A stretch of 45,503 nt of DNA from an uncultured Bacteroidales bacterium (GCA_937892255.1 CALAUL010000002.1:1-45503), one strand, 5' to 3'. Counted from the stretch's first letter, positions 33,084 to 41,809 are shown. Notes: generated by a model not told the origin, from the sequence alone. A program made the numbers and translations.

Positions 33084-33796
33084 AGAAGTTAGAGTCTACA
33101 TTAGTAAATATGGTGTTGGTACTTACGTTAGTATCGGCCGTTGCTGCAGCTCTTTTGGGTACTATGTATGAAGTTACGAAAGAGCCTATAGCTGCAATAG
33201 AGAAACAGACACTTGCTGATGGTATCAAGAAGGTGCTTTTAGAGGAGAGGCTCACATTTGACAACCTTAAGATAGATACCTTGGTTAAGAATGAGAAGGA
33301 ATTTATCATTTATACTGCTAATATAGATGGTAAAGAGATAGGTAAAGCCGTAAAGGTAGCAGTACAGGGTTTTTCGCCAGATCTTACTGTTTTGACGGGA
33401 TTTAATGCGCAGGGTGATATTTTAGGTTATGAAGTTTTGAAACATGGTGAGACGCCTGGTTTGGGTGCTTATGTTGGTACATGGTTTCAGAAAGATGGTA
33501 AGAGTTCTATCATAGGCATGAATCCATCGAAGAATAAGTTGACTGTTAGCAAAGATGGTGGTGAGGTAGATGCTATCACAGCGTCAACAATTACATCACG
33601 AGCTTTTCTTGGTGCTATAAGGTTGGAGTATGACGTTATCTTTGGAAATGATACAAATGGTTCAACAGGTGCAACAAGTGTTCAGTCAGCAGTCTCTACT
33701 GATTCAGCGAGTGTCGTTACAGATTCGTTAGCTGTAGATTCTGTTGCTACAGATTCGTCAGCCGTTGTTGAATCAGTTCAAGAGGAAGTAAAGTAG
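33080..33796 (+). CDS. rnfG: Rnf complex subunit RnfG, with Ser/Thr-rich C-terminal tail
   Basis: A 238-residue subunit anchored by one N-terminal helix (8-28) with a periplasmic FMN domain. VDAITASTITSRAF at 163-176 corresponds to the usual SGATxTS flavinylation site, with T170 as the acceptor. A GGGGAGGTG ribosome binding site precedes it inside rnfD. Residues 190-238 form an unusual low-complexity tail rich in Ser, Thr, Asp, Val and Ala with imperfect repeats such as TDSLAVDSVATDSSAV. This tail is absent from typical RnfG and would lie in the periplasm. Confidence 0.93.
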   Translation: MKKLESTLVNMVLVLTLVSAVAAALLGTMYEVTKEPIAAIEKQTLADGIKKVLLEERLTFDNLKIDTLVKNEKEFIIYTANIDGKEIGKAVKVAVQGFSPDLTVLTGFNAQGDILGYEVLKHGETPGLGAYVGTWFQKDGKSSIIGMNPSKNKLTVSKDGGEVDAITASTITSRAFLGAIRLEYDVIFGNDTNGSTGATSVQSAVSTDSASVVTDSLAVDSVATDSSAVVESVQEEVK

Positions 33797-33824
33797 AGTA
33801 GTTAACCTTGAAAAAGTAAAAACA

Positions 33825-34409
33825 ATGAATAAGTTAAAGATATTAGTCAATGGGCTTATCACGGAGAATCCTATATTTGTGTTGCTCCTTGGTATGTGTC
33901 CTACACTTGGTACAACGACGAGTGCTATCAATGGCTTGGGCATGGGTTTAGCTACGATGTTTGTGCTTATATGTAGTAATGCCGTTATTTCCTTACTAAA
34001 GAATCTTATTCCGGATATGGTTCGTATACCTGCGTTTATCGTGGTAATTGCAACATTTGTGACGGTTCTTGAAATGCTTATGAAGGCGTATGTTCCAGCA
34101 TTGTATGCTTCATTAGGATTGTTTATTCCGCTTATTGTTGTAAACTGTATTGTGCTTGGTAGAGCGGAAGCATTTGCAGCAAAGAATAATGCATTTGACT
34201 CTATGCTTGATGGTGTTGGTATGGGCTTAGGTTTTGCGTTTGCTCTTACACTATTGGGTGCGGTGCGTGAGATACTAGGTTCGGGTAAGGTGTTTGGATT
34301 GGAGCTTTATAGTGAAGAGTATGGCATGTTGGCGTTTGTATTAGCGCCAGGTGCATTCATCGCCCTTGGTTATTTAATAGCGATTATCAACAAACTAAAG
34401 AAAGCATAA
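33825..34409 (+). CDS. rnfE: Rnf complex subunit RnfE
   Basis: A 194-residue integral membrane protein with about six helices, homologous to NqrD. It starts PIFVLLLGMCPTLGTTTSAING near residue 17, where the conserved Cys of the membrane-embedded Fe-S site sits (C25). A second symmetry-related Cys lies at VVNCIVLGRAEAFA. RnfE and RnfA together hold the intramembrane cluster that passes electrons across the bilayer. The gap to rnfA is a single base. Confidence 0.94.
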   Translation: MNKLKILVNGLITENPIFVLLLGMCPTLGTTTSAINGLGMGLATMFVLICSNAVISLLKNLIPDMVRIPAFIVVIATFVTVLEMLMKAYVPALYASLGLFIPLIVVNCIVLGRAEAFAAKNNAFDSMLDGVGMGLGFAFALTLLGAVREILGSGKVFGLELYSEEYGMLAFVLAPGAFIALGYLIAIINKLKKA

Positions 34410-34410
34410 T

Positions 34411-35004
34411 ATGGAATATATACTTATAGTGATATCTGCCATATTTGTGAATAACGTTGTGTTATCACAGTTTCTTGGCATTTGTCCATTTTTAGGAGTA
34501 TCGAAGAAGGTTAGTACAGCATTGGGTATGGGTGCAGCGGTGACATTTGTGCTTACGCTTGCAACAATAGTGACTTATCTTGTTCAGATATATATATTGA
34601 ATCCGTTTGATTTGGGATATTTGCAGACTATAGCATTTATACTTATTATAGCGGCACTTGTACAGATGGTAGAGATTATTTTGAAGAAGGTCTCACCTCC
34701 ATTATATCAAGCTTTGGGTGTGTTCTTACCACTTATTACAACAAACTGTTGTATTTTGGGTGTTGCTATTATGGTAGGAAATGGCACATATAATGCGCAA
34801 GGTTTAGAGCCGGGTCTTCTTAGTGGTGTGGTATATGCTATTTCTACGGCGATAGGATTTGCTCTTGCTCTTGTATTGTTTGCTGGTGTGCGTGAACATC
34901 TCGAGCTTATGGATATTCCGAAGGGTATGAAGGGTATGCCTATAGCTTTGGTGACTGCTGGAATCATGGCGTTGGCATTTATCGGTTTCTCTGGTTTGGT
35001 ATAG
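34411..35004 (+). CDS. rnfA: Rnf complex subunit RnfA
   Basis: A 197-residue six-helix membrane protein, the inverted-topology partner of RnfE and homologue of NqrE. The conserved Cys positions are visible in NNVVLSQFLGICPFLGVSK (near 15-33) and LITTNCCILGVAIM (near 107-120). It is the last gene of the operon, before a strong terminator. All six structural subunits (B, C, D, G, E, A) are present, so the complex should be functional. Confidence 0.95.
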   Translation: MEYILIVISAIFVNNVVLSQFLGICPFLGVSKKVSTALGMGAAVTFVLTLATIVTYLVQIYILNPFDLGYLQTIAFILIIAALVQMVEIILKKVSPPLYQALGVFLPLITTNCCILGVAIMVGNGTYNAQGLEPGLLSGVVYAISTAIGFALALVLFAGVREHLELMDIPKGMKGMPIALVTAGIMALAFIGFSGLV

Positions 35005-35055
35005 CATACAAATTGTTATAACGATTTTGTAAACATTGTGCAATTCCCAAATCAT

Positions 35056-35095
35056 AAAGACGAATTCTTTATAAGAGAAGAATTCGTCTTTTATT
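35056..35095 (+). terminator. Terminator of the rnf operon
   Basis: A perfect 14-bp stem (AAAGACGAATTCTT at 35056-35069 with 35078-35091) with an 8-base loop, followed by TATTATGTT. The terminal AAA/TTT pairs provide the T tract. Confidence 0.85.
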
Positions 35096-35127
35096 ATGTT
35101 CTCTTCCTTATCCCGCTAATTTTGGGT

Positions 35128-35186
35128 TATATCGATACAAAATGCAACATTTGTTTTGATATATCGATATAAAAAATATATCTTTC
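35128..35186 (+). promoter_or_regulatory. Promoter of the sensor kinase with two ATATCGATA palindromes
   Basis: TTTTG at 35154-35158 is followed after 20 bases by TATCTTTC at 35179-35186, close to the Bacteroidetes consensus. The palindrome ATATCGATAT (35161-35170) lies in the spacer, and a second copy, TATCGATA (35130-35137), lies upstream. Their centres are 32 bases apart, about three helical turns, suggesting a repressor operator pair. Confidence 0.55.
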
Positions 35187-35209
35187 AAAACCAAATTTAG
35201 CAAACAAGT

Positions 35210-37423
35210 ATGTCTAAACTTCTGAAAGTTCTATTAGGGATAATGATATGCAGTTGGCTATATGTCGATGACATCAAAGCCGATGAGTATAAGAATGTGT
35301 TAGTTATATGTTCACACTCTGAGACAAGTGACTGGAGTCAGAATATGCTTAAGTCTCTCTATGAACTTGACCTACGACGTCCCGACACACAGACATACAT
35401 TTACTATTTGCAAGTCACATCTCTGCGCGACGAAGAAGAGATGATGACAACGTTAGAGACGTTTTATGACCATTTCCATAACGTTCCCGACATTGTGATA
35501 CTTGTTGGAGGCAGCGCATATTCTCTCATAAGCTCCATAAACAACAAATGGAACGATGTCCCCATTATTCTATGCGGAGAAAACGACTACCTATGTCTGC
35601 CTCAATATACCCTGCGAGGCAACGTAGACAGCACAGCATTACGTGTAAATATTAACTATTTTCGCACAAAATATAACGTCTCTCTGATTCAAACCCCCAC
35701 ATACATAGACGAGACTCTCTCAACCATGAGATACTACTTTCCCGACTTAAAAGAGATACTCTTCGTGGGCGGAGAGAATTACCAAAGCCGAGAAGCCTAT
35801 ATAAAACTTCGAACAAGTCTAAAAGCACATCACCCAGAGCTTAAGTTTACAAAAGTCTTTGCTCACGAAACAACAACCGACGACTTATTACAATTGCTTC
35901 AAAGCAAAAACAAAAGGGAAACAGGTGTAATCTTCACCTCATGGATTACATATAAGGGGTACATGCACTACATCATATCTCAAGAAAACATATTACGACT
36001 CATTGACGGCTATCTACCCATCTTCCCGTTGTTTATGCAAAACAACGACATCGTGGAAAACATTTTTGGCATGGTGTTGTACAACAACAAGGTTTTCTAT
36101 GAAGAATTGGACAGACAAATAGACATGATATTGGACAACGGTGTTAAAGCGTCCGAAATTCCAATATTCAAAGGCTTCTCTCCTATAACATACATCAACC
36201 AAAAATCTTTAGACAAATACAATCTTAATCCCGATTCAATACGGGGAAATACAATATTAATCAATAAGCCTCTATCCCTCTTCGAAGTATACAAAGAGGA
36301 CGTTCTCGTCTTAAGTATCATCATTCTTTTTCTGATTGTATGTTTGATTTTACTTTTCAACAACTACATGAGAGTCAAGCACAAAAAAGAGATAGAAGAA
36401 AAACGCATATATGAATTTCTTATCGAGAATATGCCTATCGCATACACACGTGTTAAACCAAAATATAACGAGGTCGGAGAAATAGAAGATGCCGTAATAG
36501 TGCATGCCAACGCTGCCTTCCGTAAATCTGTAGGTATAGACTATAATCCTCAAGGAAACCTTTACTCTCGAATAAACCCCGAAAGATTACAGCAACTCAT
36601 AGAAGCAACAAAACATAATGTTTTGGTATATAAATCCGAAACCGACAACTATATCGAACTGATGAGCATGACTCTCGATACAACAAAATATATTGACACC
36701 TTTGGTACCGATGTCACAGAACTACAGAAAGCCAAAATAAAAGCCGAAATAAGCGACATGATGAAAAGTCGCTTCCTCGCAAACATGAGCCACGAAATAC
36801 GTACTCCACTGAACGCAATATTGGGCTTTGCCGAACTAATGAACACCGAAGGCAACGAATTTACAGACGAAGAATACAGCACATTTAACGCCCTTATCCA
36901 CAAGAATGGTGAGATATTACTAAACATCATCGATGATGTTTTGGACTTGTCTCTTATCGAATCCGGACACTACACCATCAACATCGGCGAAGTTGATGTT
37001 AACGCTATATGCGAAGACTCTGTCATGAGCATGCGAAGCAAAGCTCCCGCAGAAGTGGAAGTTCTCTTCGAACGCTCATACGAATACCTTTTCGCCATGG
37101 GTGATGTTAAACGCATACAGCAAGTCTTGATGCAACTCATCGGAAACGCTCTCAAACACACAAAAAAAGGTTATGTCAAAGTAACATACGATTATGTAGG
37201 CATAGAGCACATTCGCATAAACGTAATAGATACCGGCGATGGAATTTCAACAGAAGATTTACCTCATATATTTGAACGTTTCTACAAAGGCGCAACCTTC
37301 GCTCAAGGCACAGGATTAGGTCTGACAATATGCAAAGTTCTTGTCGACTTATGGGGCGGAGAGATTGGTGTCGACAGTCGCAAAGGAGAAGGCTCTTGTT
37401 TTTGGTTTACTATCAAAATCTGA
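35210..37423 (+). CDS. Membrane sensor histidine kinase with periplasmic ABC-substrate-binding-like domain
   Basis: A 737-residue kinase. Residues 1-24 form a signal segment. Residues 25-360 form a periplasmic domain resembling type-1 substrate-binding folds (VLVICSHSETSDWSQNML, VPDIVILVGGSAYSLI). A helix lies near 364-386, a PAS-like region at 400-510, and HisKA with SHEIRTPLNAILGFAEL follows, H528 being the phospho-acceptor. The HATPase_c domain is complete (LIGNALKHTKKG, DTGDGISTEDL, GTGLGLTICK). There is no receiver or output domain and no response regulator nearby, so the partner is encoded elsewhere. The ligand is unknown. Confidence 0.9.
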   Translation: MSKLLKVLLGIMICSWLYVDDIKADEYKNVLVICSHSETSDWSQNMLKSLYELDLRRPDTQTYIYYLQVTSLRDEEEMMTTLETFYDHFHNVPDIVILVGGSAYSLISSINNKWNDVPIILCGENDYLCLPQYTLRGNVDSTALRVNINYFRTKYNVSLIQTPTYIDETLSTMRYYFPDLKEILFVGGENYQSREAYIKLRTSLKAHHPELKFTKVFAHETTTDDLLQLLQSKNKRETGVIFTSWITYKGYMHYIISQENILRLIDGYLPIFPLFMQNNDIVENIFGMVLYNNKVFYEELDRQIDMILDNGVKASEIPIFKGFSPITYINQKSLDKYNLNPDSIRGNTILINKPLSLFEVYKEDVLVLSIIILFLIVCLILLFNNYMRVKHKKEIEEKRIYEFLIENMPIAYTRVKPKYNEVGEIEDAVIVHANAAFRKSVGIDYNPQGNLYSRINPERLQQLIEATKHNVLVYKSETDNYIELMSMTLDTTKYIDTFGTDVTELQKAKIKAEISDMMKSRFLANMSHEIRTPLNAILGFAELMNTEGNEFTDEEYSTFNALIHKNGEILLNIIDDVLDLSLIESGHYTINIGEVDVNAICEDSVMSMRSKAPAEVEVLFERSYEYLFAMGDVKRIQQVLMQLIGNALKHTKKGYVKVTYDYVGIEHIRINVIDTGDGISTEDLPHIFERFYKGATFAQGTGLGLTICKVLVDLWGGEIGVDSRKGEGSCFWFTIKI

Positions 37424-37476
37424 AACTCTCAATAGAGACTACTCATCGTTTCGCACTCACTTTCGTTTCTTTGTTG

Positions 37477-37484
37477 TATCTTTG
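37477..37484 (+). promoter_or_regulatory. -7 element of gldB
   Basis: TATCTTTG precedes the gldB ATG at 37509 by 24 bases. A TTTCG near 37449 might serve as a poor -33. Its position also argues against the longer frame that opens at 37341 inside the kinase gene. Confidence 0.55.
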
Positions 37485-37508
37485 CAAATCAAACATCAAA
37501 AGACAGAT

Positions 37509-38525
37509 ATGACACATACAAAAAAATTGATTGACAAACTTACTATCTTATTCACCTCACTACTAATAGTGGGTTGTACCGACGACTTCAAACGCCCCGA
37601 CACATCAAACATTGACATAGACATTAAGATACGTCCTTTCTACAAAGACATGTTCAAACCCTACGACGACATAAACCTACATATTTCTTCGCTTAACAAC
37701 ACATACAACGGTTTCTTTGCCGACCTATGCAAACACGAATTGCGCATAGGTGCTCCCTCTGATTCTCTCTTTCCTACAACTTTCAAACAATTTCTTAGCT
37801 ACAAAGAAAATGCAGAAGTAATAGCTACGTGCGATTCGGTCTGGGAAACTCTCTCCGATATTGACAAAAATATCACAGACGGAATGAAATGTATGAAATA
37901 CTACTTTCCGAACATCACAACACCGGAAATCCTAACCCACTTCTCCGGATTTAACAGCAAAGTCATTGTCGACTCAACTTACATATCATTCTGCATCGAG
38001 CACTATTTAGGTAGTAATTGCAGATACTACTCATGGTTGGAAATACCCCAGTATGCTCGTACAACAAAAAGCAAAGATTATATAGTACCGGATTTGATTA
38101 AAGCATGGATTTATGCAAACATGCCGGAACTGAGCGAAAAAGAGGATATCCTGACAGCATTGATATACCAAGGAAAAGTCATCTATGCAACAAAATCATG
38201 TCTGCCAAACACTCCGCTTCAAACAATAATGGGATACAACGACCAACAAATGAACTGGTGCGAAAAAGCAGAAGCCGAAATGTGGGGCTTTATGATAGAA
38301 GAGAAACTACTCTACAACACAAACCCTTTGGATAAAAACAAACTCATCAACGACGCCCCATACACCTCTTATTTCGGACAAACATCACCCGGCAGAGCCG
38401 CATTATGGTGTGGCTTCAACATCGTAAAAAACTACATGAGACTACACCCCGAAATAACTATGCAAAAACTTTTTGAAATAGCCGACGCTCAACAAATTCT
38501 CATAGGTTCGCAATACCAACCATAG
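37509..38525 (+). CDS. gldB: GldB-family lipoprotein
   Basis: A 338-residue lipoprotein; the signal ends LIVGC, so C23 is lipidated. Matches to the GldB family include the central IEHYLGSNCRYYSWLEIPQY segment and the C-terminal SPGRAALWCGFNIVKNYM, followed by ILIGSQYQP. In Flavobacterium GldB is required for gliding and is associated with type IX secretion; many non-gliding Bacteroidales keep it. I chose ATG 37509 because it gives the lipobox. The window's other T9SS-linked gene is porQ at 18.6-19.6 kb. The molecular activity of GldB is not known. Confidence 0.8.
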   Translation: MTHTKKLIDKLTILFTSLLIVGCTDDFKRPDTSNIDIDIKIRPFYKDMFKPYDDINLHISSLNNTYNGFFADLCKHELRIGAPSDSLFPTTFKQFLSYKENAEVIATCDSVWETLSDIDKNITDGMKCMKYYFPNITTPEILTHFSGFNSKVIVDSTYISFCIEHYLGSNCRYYSWLEIPQYARTTKSKDYIVPDLIKAWIYANMPELSEKEDILTALIYQGKVIYATKSCLPNTPLQTIMGYNDQQMNWCEKAEAEMWGFMIEEKLLYNTNPLDKNKLINDAPYTSYFGQTSPGRAALWCGFNIVKNYMRLHPEITMQKLFEIADAQQILIGSQYQP

Positions 38526-38610
38526 AGCAAACCCTAACGCACATCTTCACAAATGAGTGCTAATAAAAACTAAAAAACAACTACACGATACACAATAAGC
38601 AAAGTATTAT

Positions 38611-38618
38611 TAACTTTG
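38611..38618 (+). promoter_or_regulatory. -7 element of prs
   Basis: TAACTTTG stands 43 bases before the prs start codon in a 136-base intergenic region. The -33 element is not clear. Confidence 0.5.
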
Positions 38619-38661
38619 CACCGTTTATTAAATAAAAAACAAACATCAAAGAAAAGCAGCA

Positions 38662-39606
38662 ATGCAACCTCAGTCATTCGTTAAGATTTTTACAGGAACG
38701 TCTACACGTTACCTTGCCGAGAAGATCAGCAAATCATTTGGTCAAGAACTCGGAGAAGTAGAGAAAATAGAATTCAGCGATGGCGAATACACCACGAAGT
38801 TCGATGAAACGATACGCGGTTCGCACGTATTCTTAATACAGAGTACATTCCCACCTGCTGACAATTTATTTGAATTGTTAATGATGATTGACGCAGCAAA
38901 GCGCGCTTCTGCAGCTCGCATCATAGCCGTGATGCCGTATTTCGGTTATGCTCGTCAGGACAGAAAAGACCAACCGCGTGTCGCTATCGGAGCAAAACTT
39001 GTTGCCGACCTCCTCACAGCAGCAGGCGTTGACCGCGTTATCACAATGGACCTTCACGCCGATCAGATACAAGGCTTTTTCAATATTCCGGTTGATCACT
39101 TGTTCGCTTCCAATATCTTCGTTCCATATATAGAGAGTTTAAAATTGGAAGACATGGTGATAGCTTCCCCTGATGCAGGTGGCTCTAAACGCGCATATAG
39201 CTACTCTAAACACTTCGGTGTCCCAATGGTAATTTGCCACAAGTACCGTCCGCGTCCAAACGTCGTAGGAGAATTACGTGTAATAGGCGACGTCAAAGGC
39301 AAAAACGTAATACTAATGGACGACATGATTGATACCGCTGGCACTCTTACCGCAGCAGCAGATAAGATGTTGGAAATGGGTGCTCTATCAGTAAAAGCTT
39401 TCGCTACTCATGGCGTATTATCAGGCAAGGCTATTGACAATATCAACAACTCAAAGATTAACGAAGTCATCATTACCGACTCTATTCCGTTGAAAAGAGA
39501 ATGTAGCAAGATAAAAGTGCTGTCTGTTGCTGACATGTTCGCCGAAACAATAGCTTGCGTATACAACAACGAAACGATAACAAAACATTTTGTTTTTAGA
39601 AAATAA
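38662..39606 (+). CDS. prs: Ribose-phosphate pyrophosphokinase
   Basis: A 314-residue cytoplasmic enzyme that makes PRPP from ribose 5-phosphate and ATP for nucleotide, His and Trp synthesis. The signature DLHADQIQGFFNIPVDHLFAS and the PRPP-binding loop VILMDDMIDTAGTL are intact, as is the ATP region YFGYARQDRKDQPR. The length is standard. The promoter of rplY overlaps the 3' end of the gene. Confidence 0.97.
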   Translation: MQPQSFVKIFTGTSTRYLAEKISKSFGQELGEVEKIEFSDGEYTTKFDETIRGSHVFLIQSTFPPADNLFELLMMIDAAKRASAARIIAVMPYFGYARQDRKDQPRVAIGAKLVADLLTAAGVDRVITMDLHADQIQGFFNIPVDHLFASNIFVPYIESLKLEDMVIASPDAGGSKRAYSYSKHFGVPMVICHKYRPRPNVVGELRVIGDVKGKNVILMDDMIDTAGTLTAAADKMLEMGALSVKAFATHGVLSGKAIDNINNSKINEVIITDSIPLKRECSKIKVLSVADMFAETIACVYNNETITKHFVFRK

Positions 39607-39619
39607 AGTCGTACCTTTG
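39588..39619 (+). promoter_or_regulatory. Consensus promoter of rplY inside the end of prs
   Basis: TTTTG (39588-39592) is followed after 19 bases by TACCTTTG (39612-39619). The -33 element lies within the last codons of prs. Transcription would start near 39624, giving a leader of about 90 bases. Confidence 0.8.
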
Positions 39620-39715
39620 CGACCGCATAATGCAAACGTGTGATGGGAGATTAAGCCTCCACTGCGCAAAATGCAGAACTTAATTTTGAGTAACACAATT
39701 TAAATTAAAATTCAA

Positions 39716-40291
39716 ATGCAAACATTTGACCTTAAAGGAACAAAACGTGAGGCAGGTGGCAAGAAAGCCGCTAAAGCACTCCGCTCTGCAGGTAACGTAC
39801 CATGTATCGTTTACGGTGGCGAAAAAGAAGTTACTTTCTCTGTAGCTGAAGGTGATTTCCGCAACTTGATTTACACCCCTAACGTTTACATCGTCAACCT
39901 CAACATCGATGGCGAAGTTAAAACTGCTATCTTGAAAGATATTCAGTTCCACCCGGTAAGCGACAAGATTCTCCATGTTGACTTCTTGGAAATCTTCGAA
40001 AACAAACCTACAACAATCGCTATACCTGTTAAGCTTGTTGGTAACAGCGAAGGTGTGAAAGCCGGTGGTAAGCTCCAGTTGGAAATGCGCAAGCTCAACG
40101 TAAAGGGTCTCCCTGCTAACTTGCCTGACAACCTCGAAATCGATATCACAAACCTCGGTTTGGGCAAGACTATTCAAGTTGGCGAACTCAGCTACGAGAA
40201 CCTCGAAATTCTCAATGCAAAGAACGCCGTAGTTGTAGCCGTTAAGCTTACTCGTGCAGCACGTGCAGCAGCAGAAGCAGCTAAGGGTTAA
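39716..40291 (+). CDS. rplY: Ribosomal protein L25/general stress protein Ctc
   Basis: A 191-residue protein of the two-domain L25 (TL5/CTC) type that binds 5S rRNA. The N-terminal domain shows the family motif NVPCIVYGGEKEVTFSV, and the C-terminal beta domain contains VDFLEIFENKPTTIAIPVKL. An Ala/Arg-rich tail ends the protein. Codon use is biased as expected for a highly expressed ribosomal gene. It has its own promoter and a strong terminator. Confidence 0.95.
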   Translation: MQTFDLKGTKREAGGKKAAKALRSAGNVPCIVYGGEKEVTFSVAEGDFRNLIYTPNVYIVNLNIDGEVKTAILKDIQFHPVSDKILHVDFLEIFENKPTTIAIPVKLVGNSEGVKAGGKLQLEMRKLNVKGLPANLPDNLEIDITNLGLGKTIQVGELSYENLEILNAKNAVVVAVKLTRAARAAAEAAKG

Positions 40292-40316
40292 TAAAGAAAC
40301 CAAACTAAGCAACATA

Positions 40317-40355
40317 AGCCTCGAACATTTATTGTTCGAGGCTATTTTATTTTTA
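40317..40355 (+). terminator. Terminator of rplY
   Basis: A perfect 11-bp stem (AGCCTCGAACA at 40317-40327 with 40333-40343) with a 5-base loop is followed by ATTTTATTTTTA. Confidence 0.92.
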
Positions 40356-40383
40356 CCAAGTAATGATATTTTAAATTTATTAT

Positions 40384-40391
40384 TACCTTTG
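40384..40391 (+). promoter_or_regulatory. -7 element of the alkaline phosphatase gene
   Basis: TACCTTTG lies about 110 bases before the start codon. No good -33 is visible, and I saw no recognisable Pho box. Confidence 0.5.
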
Positions 40392-40499
40392 CTATGTTTC
40401 AAACTATAATAAATGAAACAACTTCTTTTACATTGCAAAAAACGAACGCATCGAATACAACGACTTTAACAGAACAAAATAACTTTTACACAATAAATT

Positions 40500-41651
40500 A
40501 TGAGACGTTTAATATCACTCACTTGCTGTTTAGCAGCCTTTGGTTCGCTTTACGCACAGGGAAATTTTAAATTTACGGTAAATGCCGCCAGATACGACTC
40601 TATCGAAGTGCAATATACCCCTGAAAAGTACAATGTCAAAGACCACGAGAAAGGAGAAACACCTAAAAATGTAATTTTATTCATTGGCGACGGCATGGGT
40701 GTAACTCAGGTCTTTGCCGCTCTTACTGCTAACAATGGTAATCTTTATCTCAACCAATTCACCAACATCGGTTTTAGCAGAACCAACTCTGCAGACAACT
40801 ATGTAACAGACAGTGCAGCCGGAGGAACGGCTCTCGCTTGCGGAAAAAAGACTCGCAATGGTATGATCGGCATGTCGCCTGACAGTGTCGCTATTCCATC
40901 GATATTAGAACTTTCAGACAAAGCTGGTCTCTCTACCGGATTAATAAGCACCGTAGCTATAACTCACGCCACTCCGGCTTCGTTCATTGCTCATGTGCCC
41001 AATAGAAGTCTATACGAAGACATTGCATTAGATTTCCTCGACACCGACATTGACGTATTTATTGGCGGTGGTCGTAAATTCTTCAACAACAGAAAAGACG
41101 GAAGAAACCTTTGCAAAGAACTTGAAGAAAAAGGCTATAGACTATACGACAACTTAGAAGCTGCCAAAGACGACAACAAAGGCCATATCGGAATTTTAGC
41201 TGCCGAAGAACACATGCCTACAGCCCCAACTCGCGTTCCGACTCTCCAAGCCTCTACTCAAAAGGCTATCGACATCCTTAAACAAGACGACAAAGGCTTT
41301 TTCATCATGATTGAAGGCTCTCAAATCGACTGGGGAGGACACAACAATGTTATAAATGACGTTGTCAACGAGACTTTAGACTTGGACAAAGCGGTAGGCA
41401 TTGCTCTAAAATATGCCGTTGAAGACGGAAACACTCTCATCGTTGTAACTGCCGACCACGAGACAGGCGGTTTGTCTGTTCTCAGAGGCAACCCCGGCAA
41501 AGCCACTCTGACAGGCGTTTTCTCTACCGGCGACCACTCTGCCGTTATGGTTCCTGTCTTCGCCTACGGTCCGGGTGCTGAAGAGTTCAGAGGCATCTAC
41601 AACAACACAGAAGTATTTGACAAAATATGCAAACTTCTCTTGAAAAAATAA
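40500..41651 (+). CDS. Secreted alkaline phosphatase
   Basis: A 383-residue periplasmic phosphomonoesterase with a signal peptide ending GSLYAQ. Active-site motifs are NVILFIGDGMGVTQ (D64, metal ligand) and YVTDSAAGGTALACG, with S105 as the nucleophile. ITHATPASFIAHV, IEGSQIDWGGHNN and VVTADHETGG supply the other metal-binding His and Asp residues. The family releases phosphate from organic esters outside the cytoplasm. The gene is monocistronic, followed by an 11-bp repeat array and a tRNA gene. Confidence 0.93.
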   Translation: MRRLISLTCCLAAFGSLYAQGNFKFTVNAARYDSIEVQYTPEKYNVKDHEKGETPKNVILFIGDGMGVTQVFAALTANNGNLYLNQFTNIGFSRTNSADNYVTDSAAGGTALACGKKTRNGMIGMSPDSVAIPSILELSDKAGLSTGLISTVAITHATPASFIAHVPNRSLYEDIALDFLDTDIDVFIGGGRKFFNNRKDGRNLCKELEEKGYRLYDNLEAAKDDNKGHIGILAAEEHMPTAPTRVPTLQASTQKAIDILKQDDKGFFIMIEGSQIDWGGHNNVINDVVNETLDLDKAVGIALKYAVEDGNTLIVVTADHETGGLSVLRGNPGKATLTGVFSTGDHSAVMVPVFAYGPGAEEFRGIYNNTEVFDKICKLLLKK

Positions 41652-41671
41652 TGACCTCATGCAAACATTGA

Positions 41672-41726
41672 TAGTTTAAACTACTTTTAAACACCGCTTA
41701 AACGCCATTTAAACGCCGTTTAAACA
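41672..41726. repeat. 11-bp tandem array, five copies, core CCRTTTAAACG
   Basis: Units TAGTTTAAACT, ACTTTTAAACA, CCGCTTAAACG, CCATTTAAACG and CCGTTTAAACA follow without gaps. They lie between the alkaline phosphatase stop (41651) and the tRNA promoter. The core and the 11-base period match the array at 29064-29118. No ordinary terminator hairpin is visible in this gap. Confidence 0.8.
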
Positions 41727-41791
41727 CTATATCATAACGCAAAAAAAACATATAAATTCATTGCTTTACTATGATTGTAAACAAAAAATAG

Positions 41792-41799
41792 TACCTTTG
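41792..41799 (+). promoter_or_regulatory. -7 element of the tRNA-Thr gene
   Basis: TACCTTTG lies 10 bases before the first base of the tRNA, a typical position for a Bacteroidetes tRNA promoter. Confidence 0.65.
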
Positions 41800-41809
41800 C
41801 AATGGATTT

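Noticed and set aside
39680..40438. 252-codon open frame antisense to rplY
   Set aside because: It mirrors a highly biased ribosomal gene and crosses its terminator hairpin. The translation is Cys/Phe-rich with no recognisable domain.
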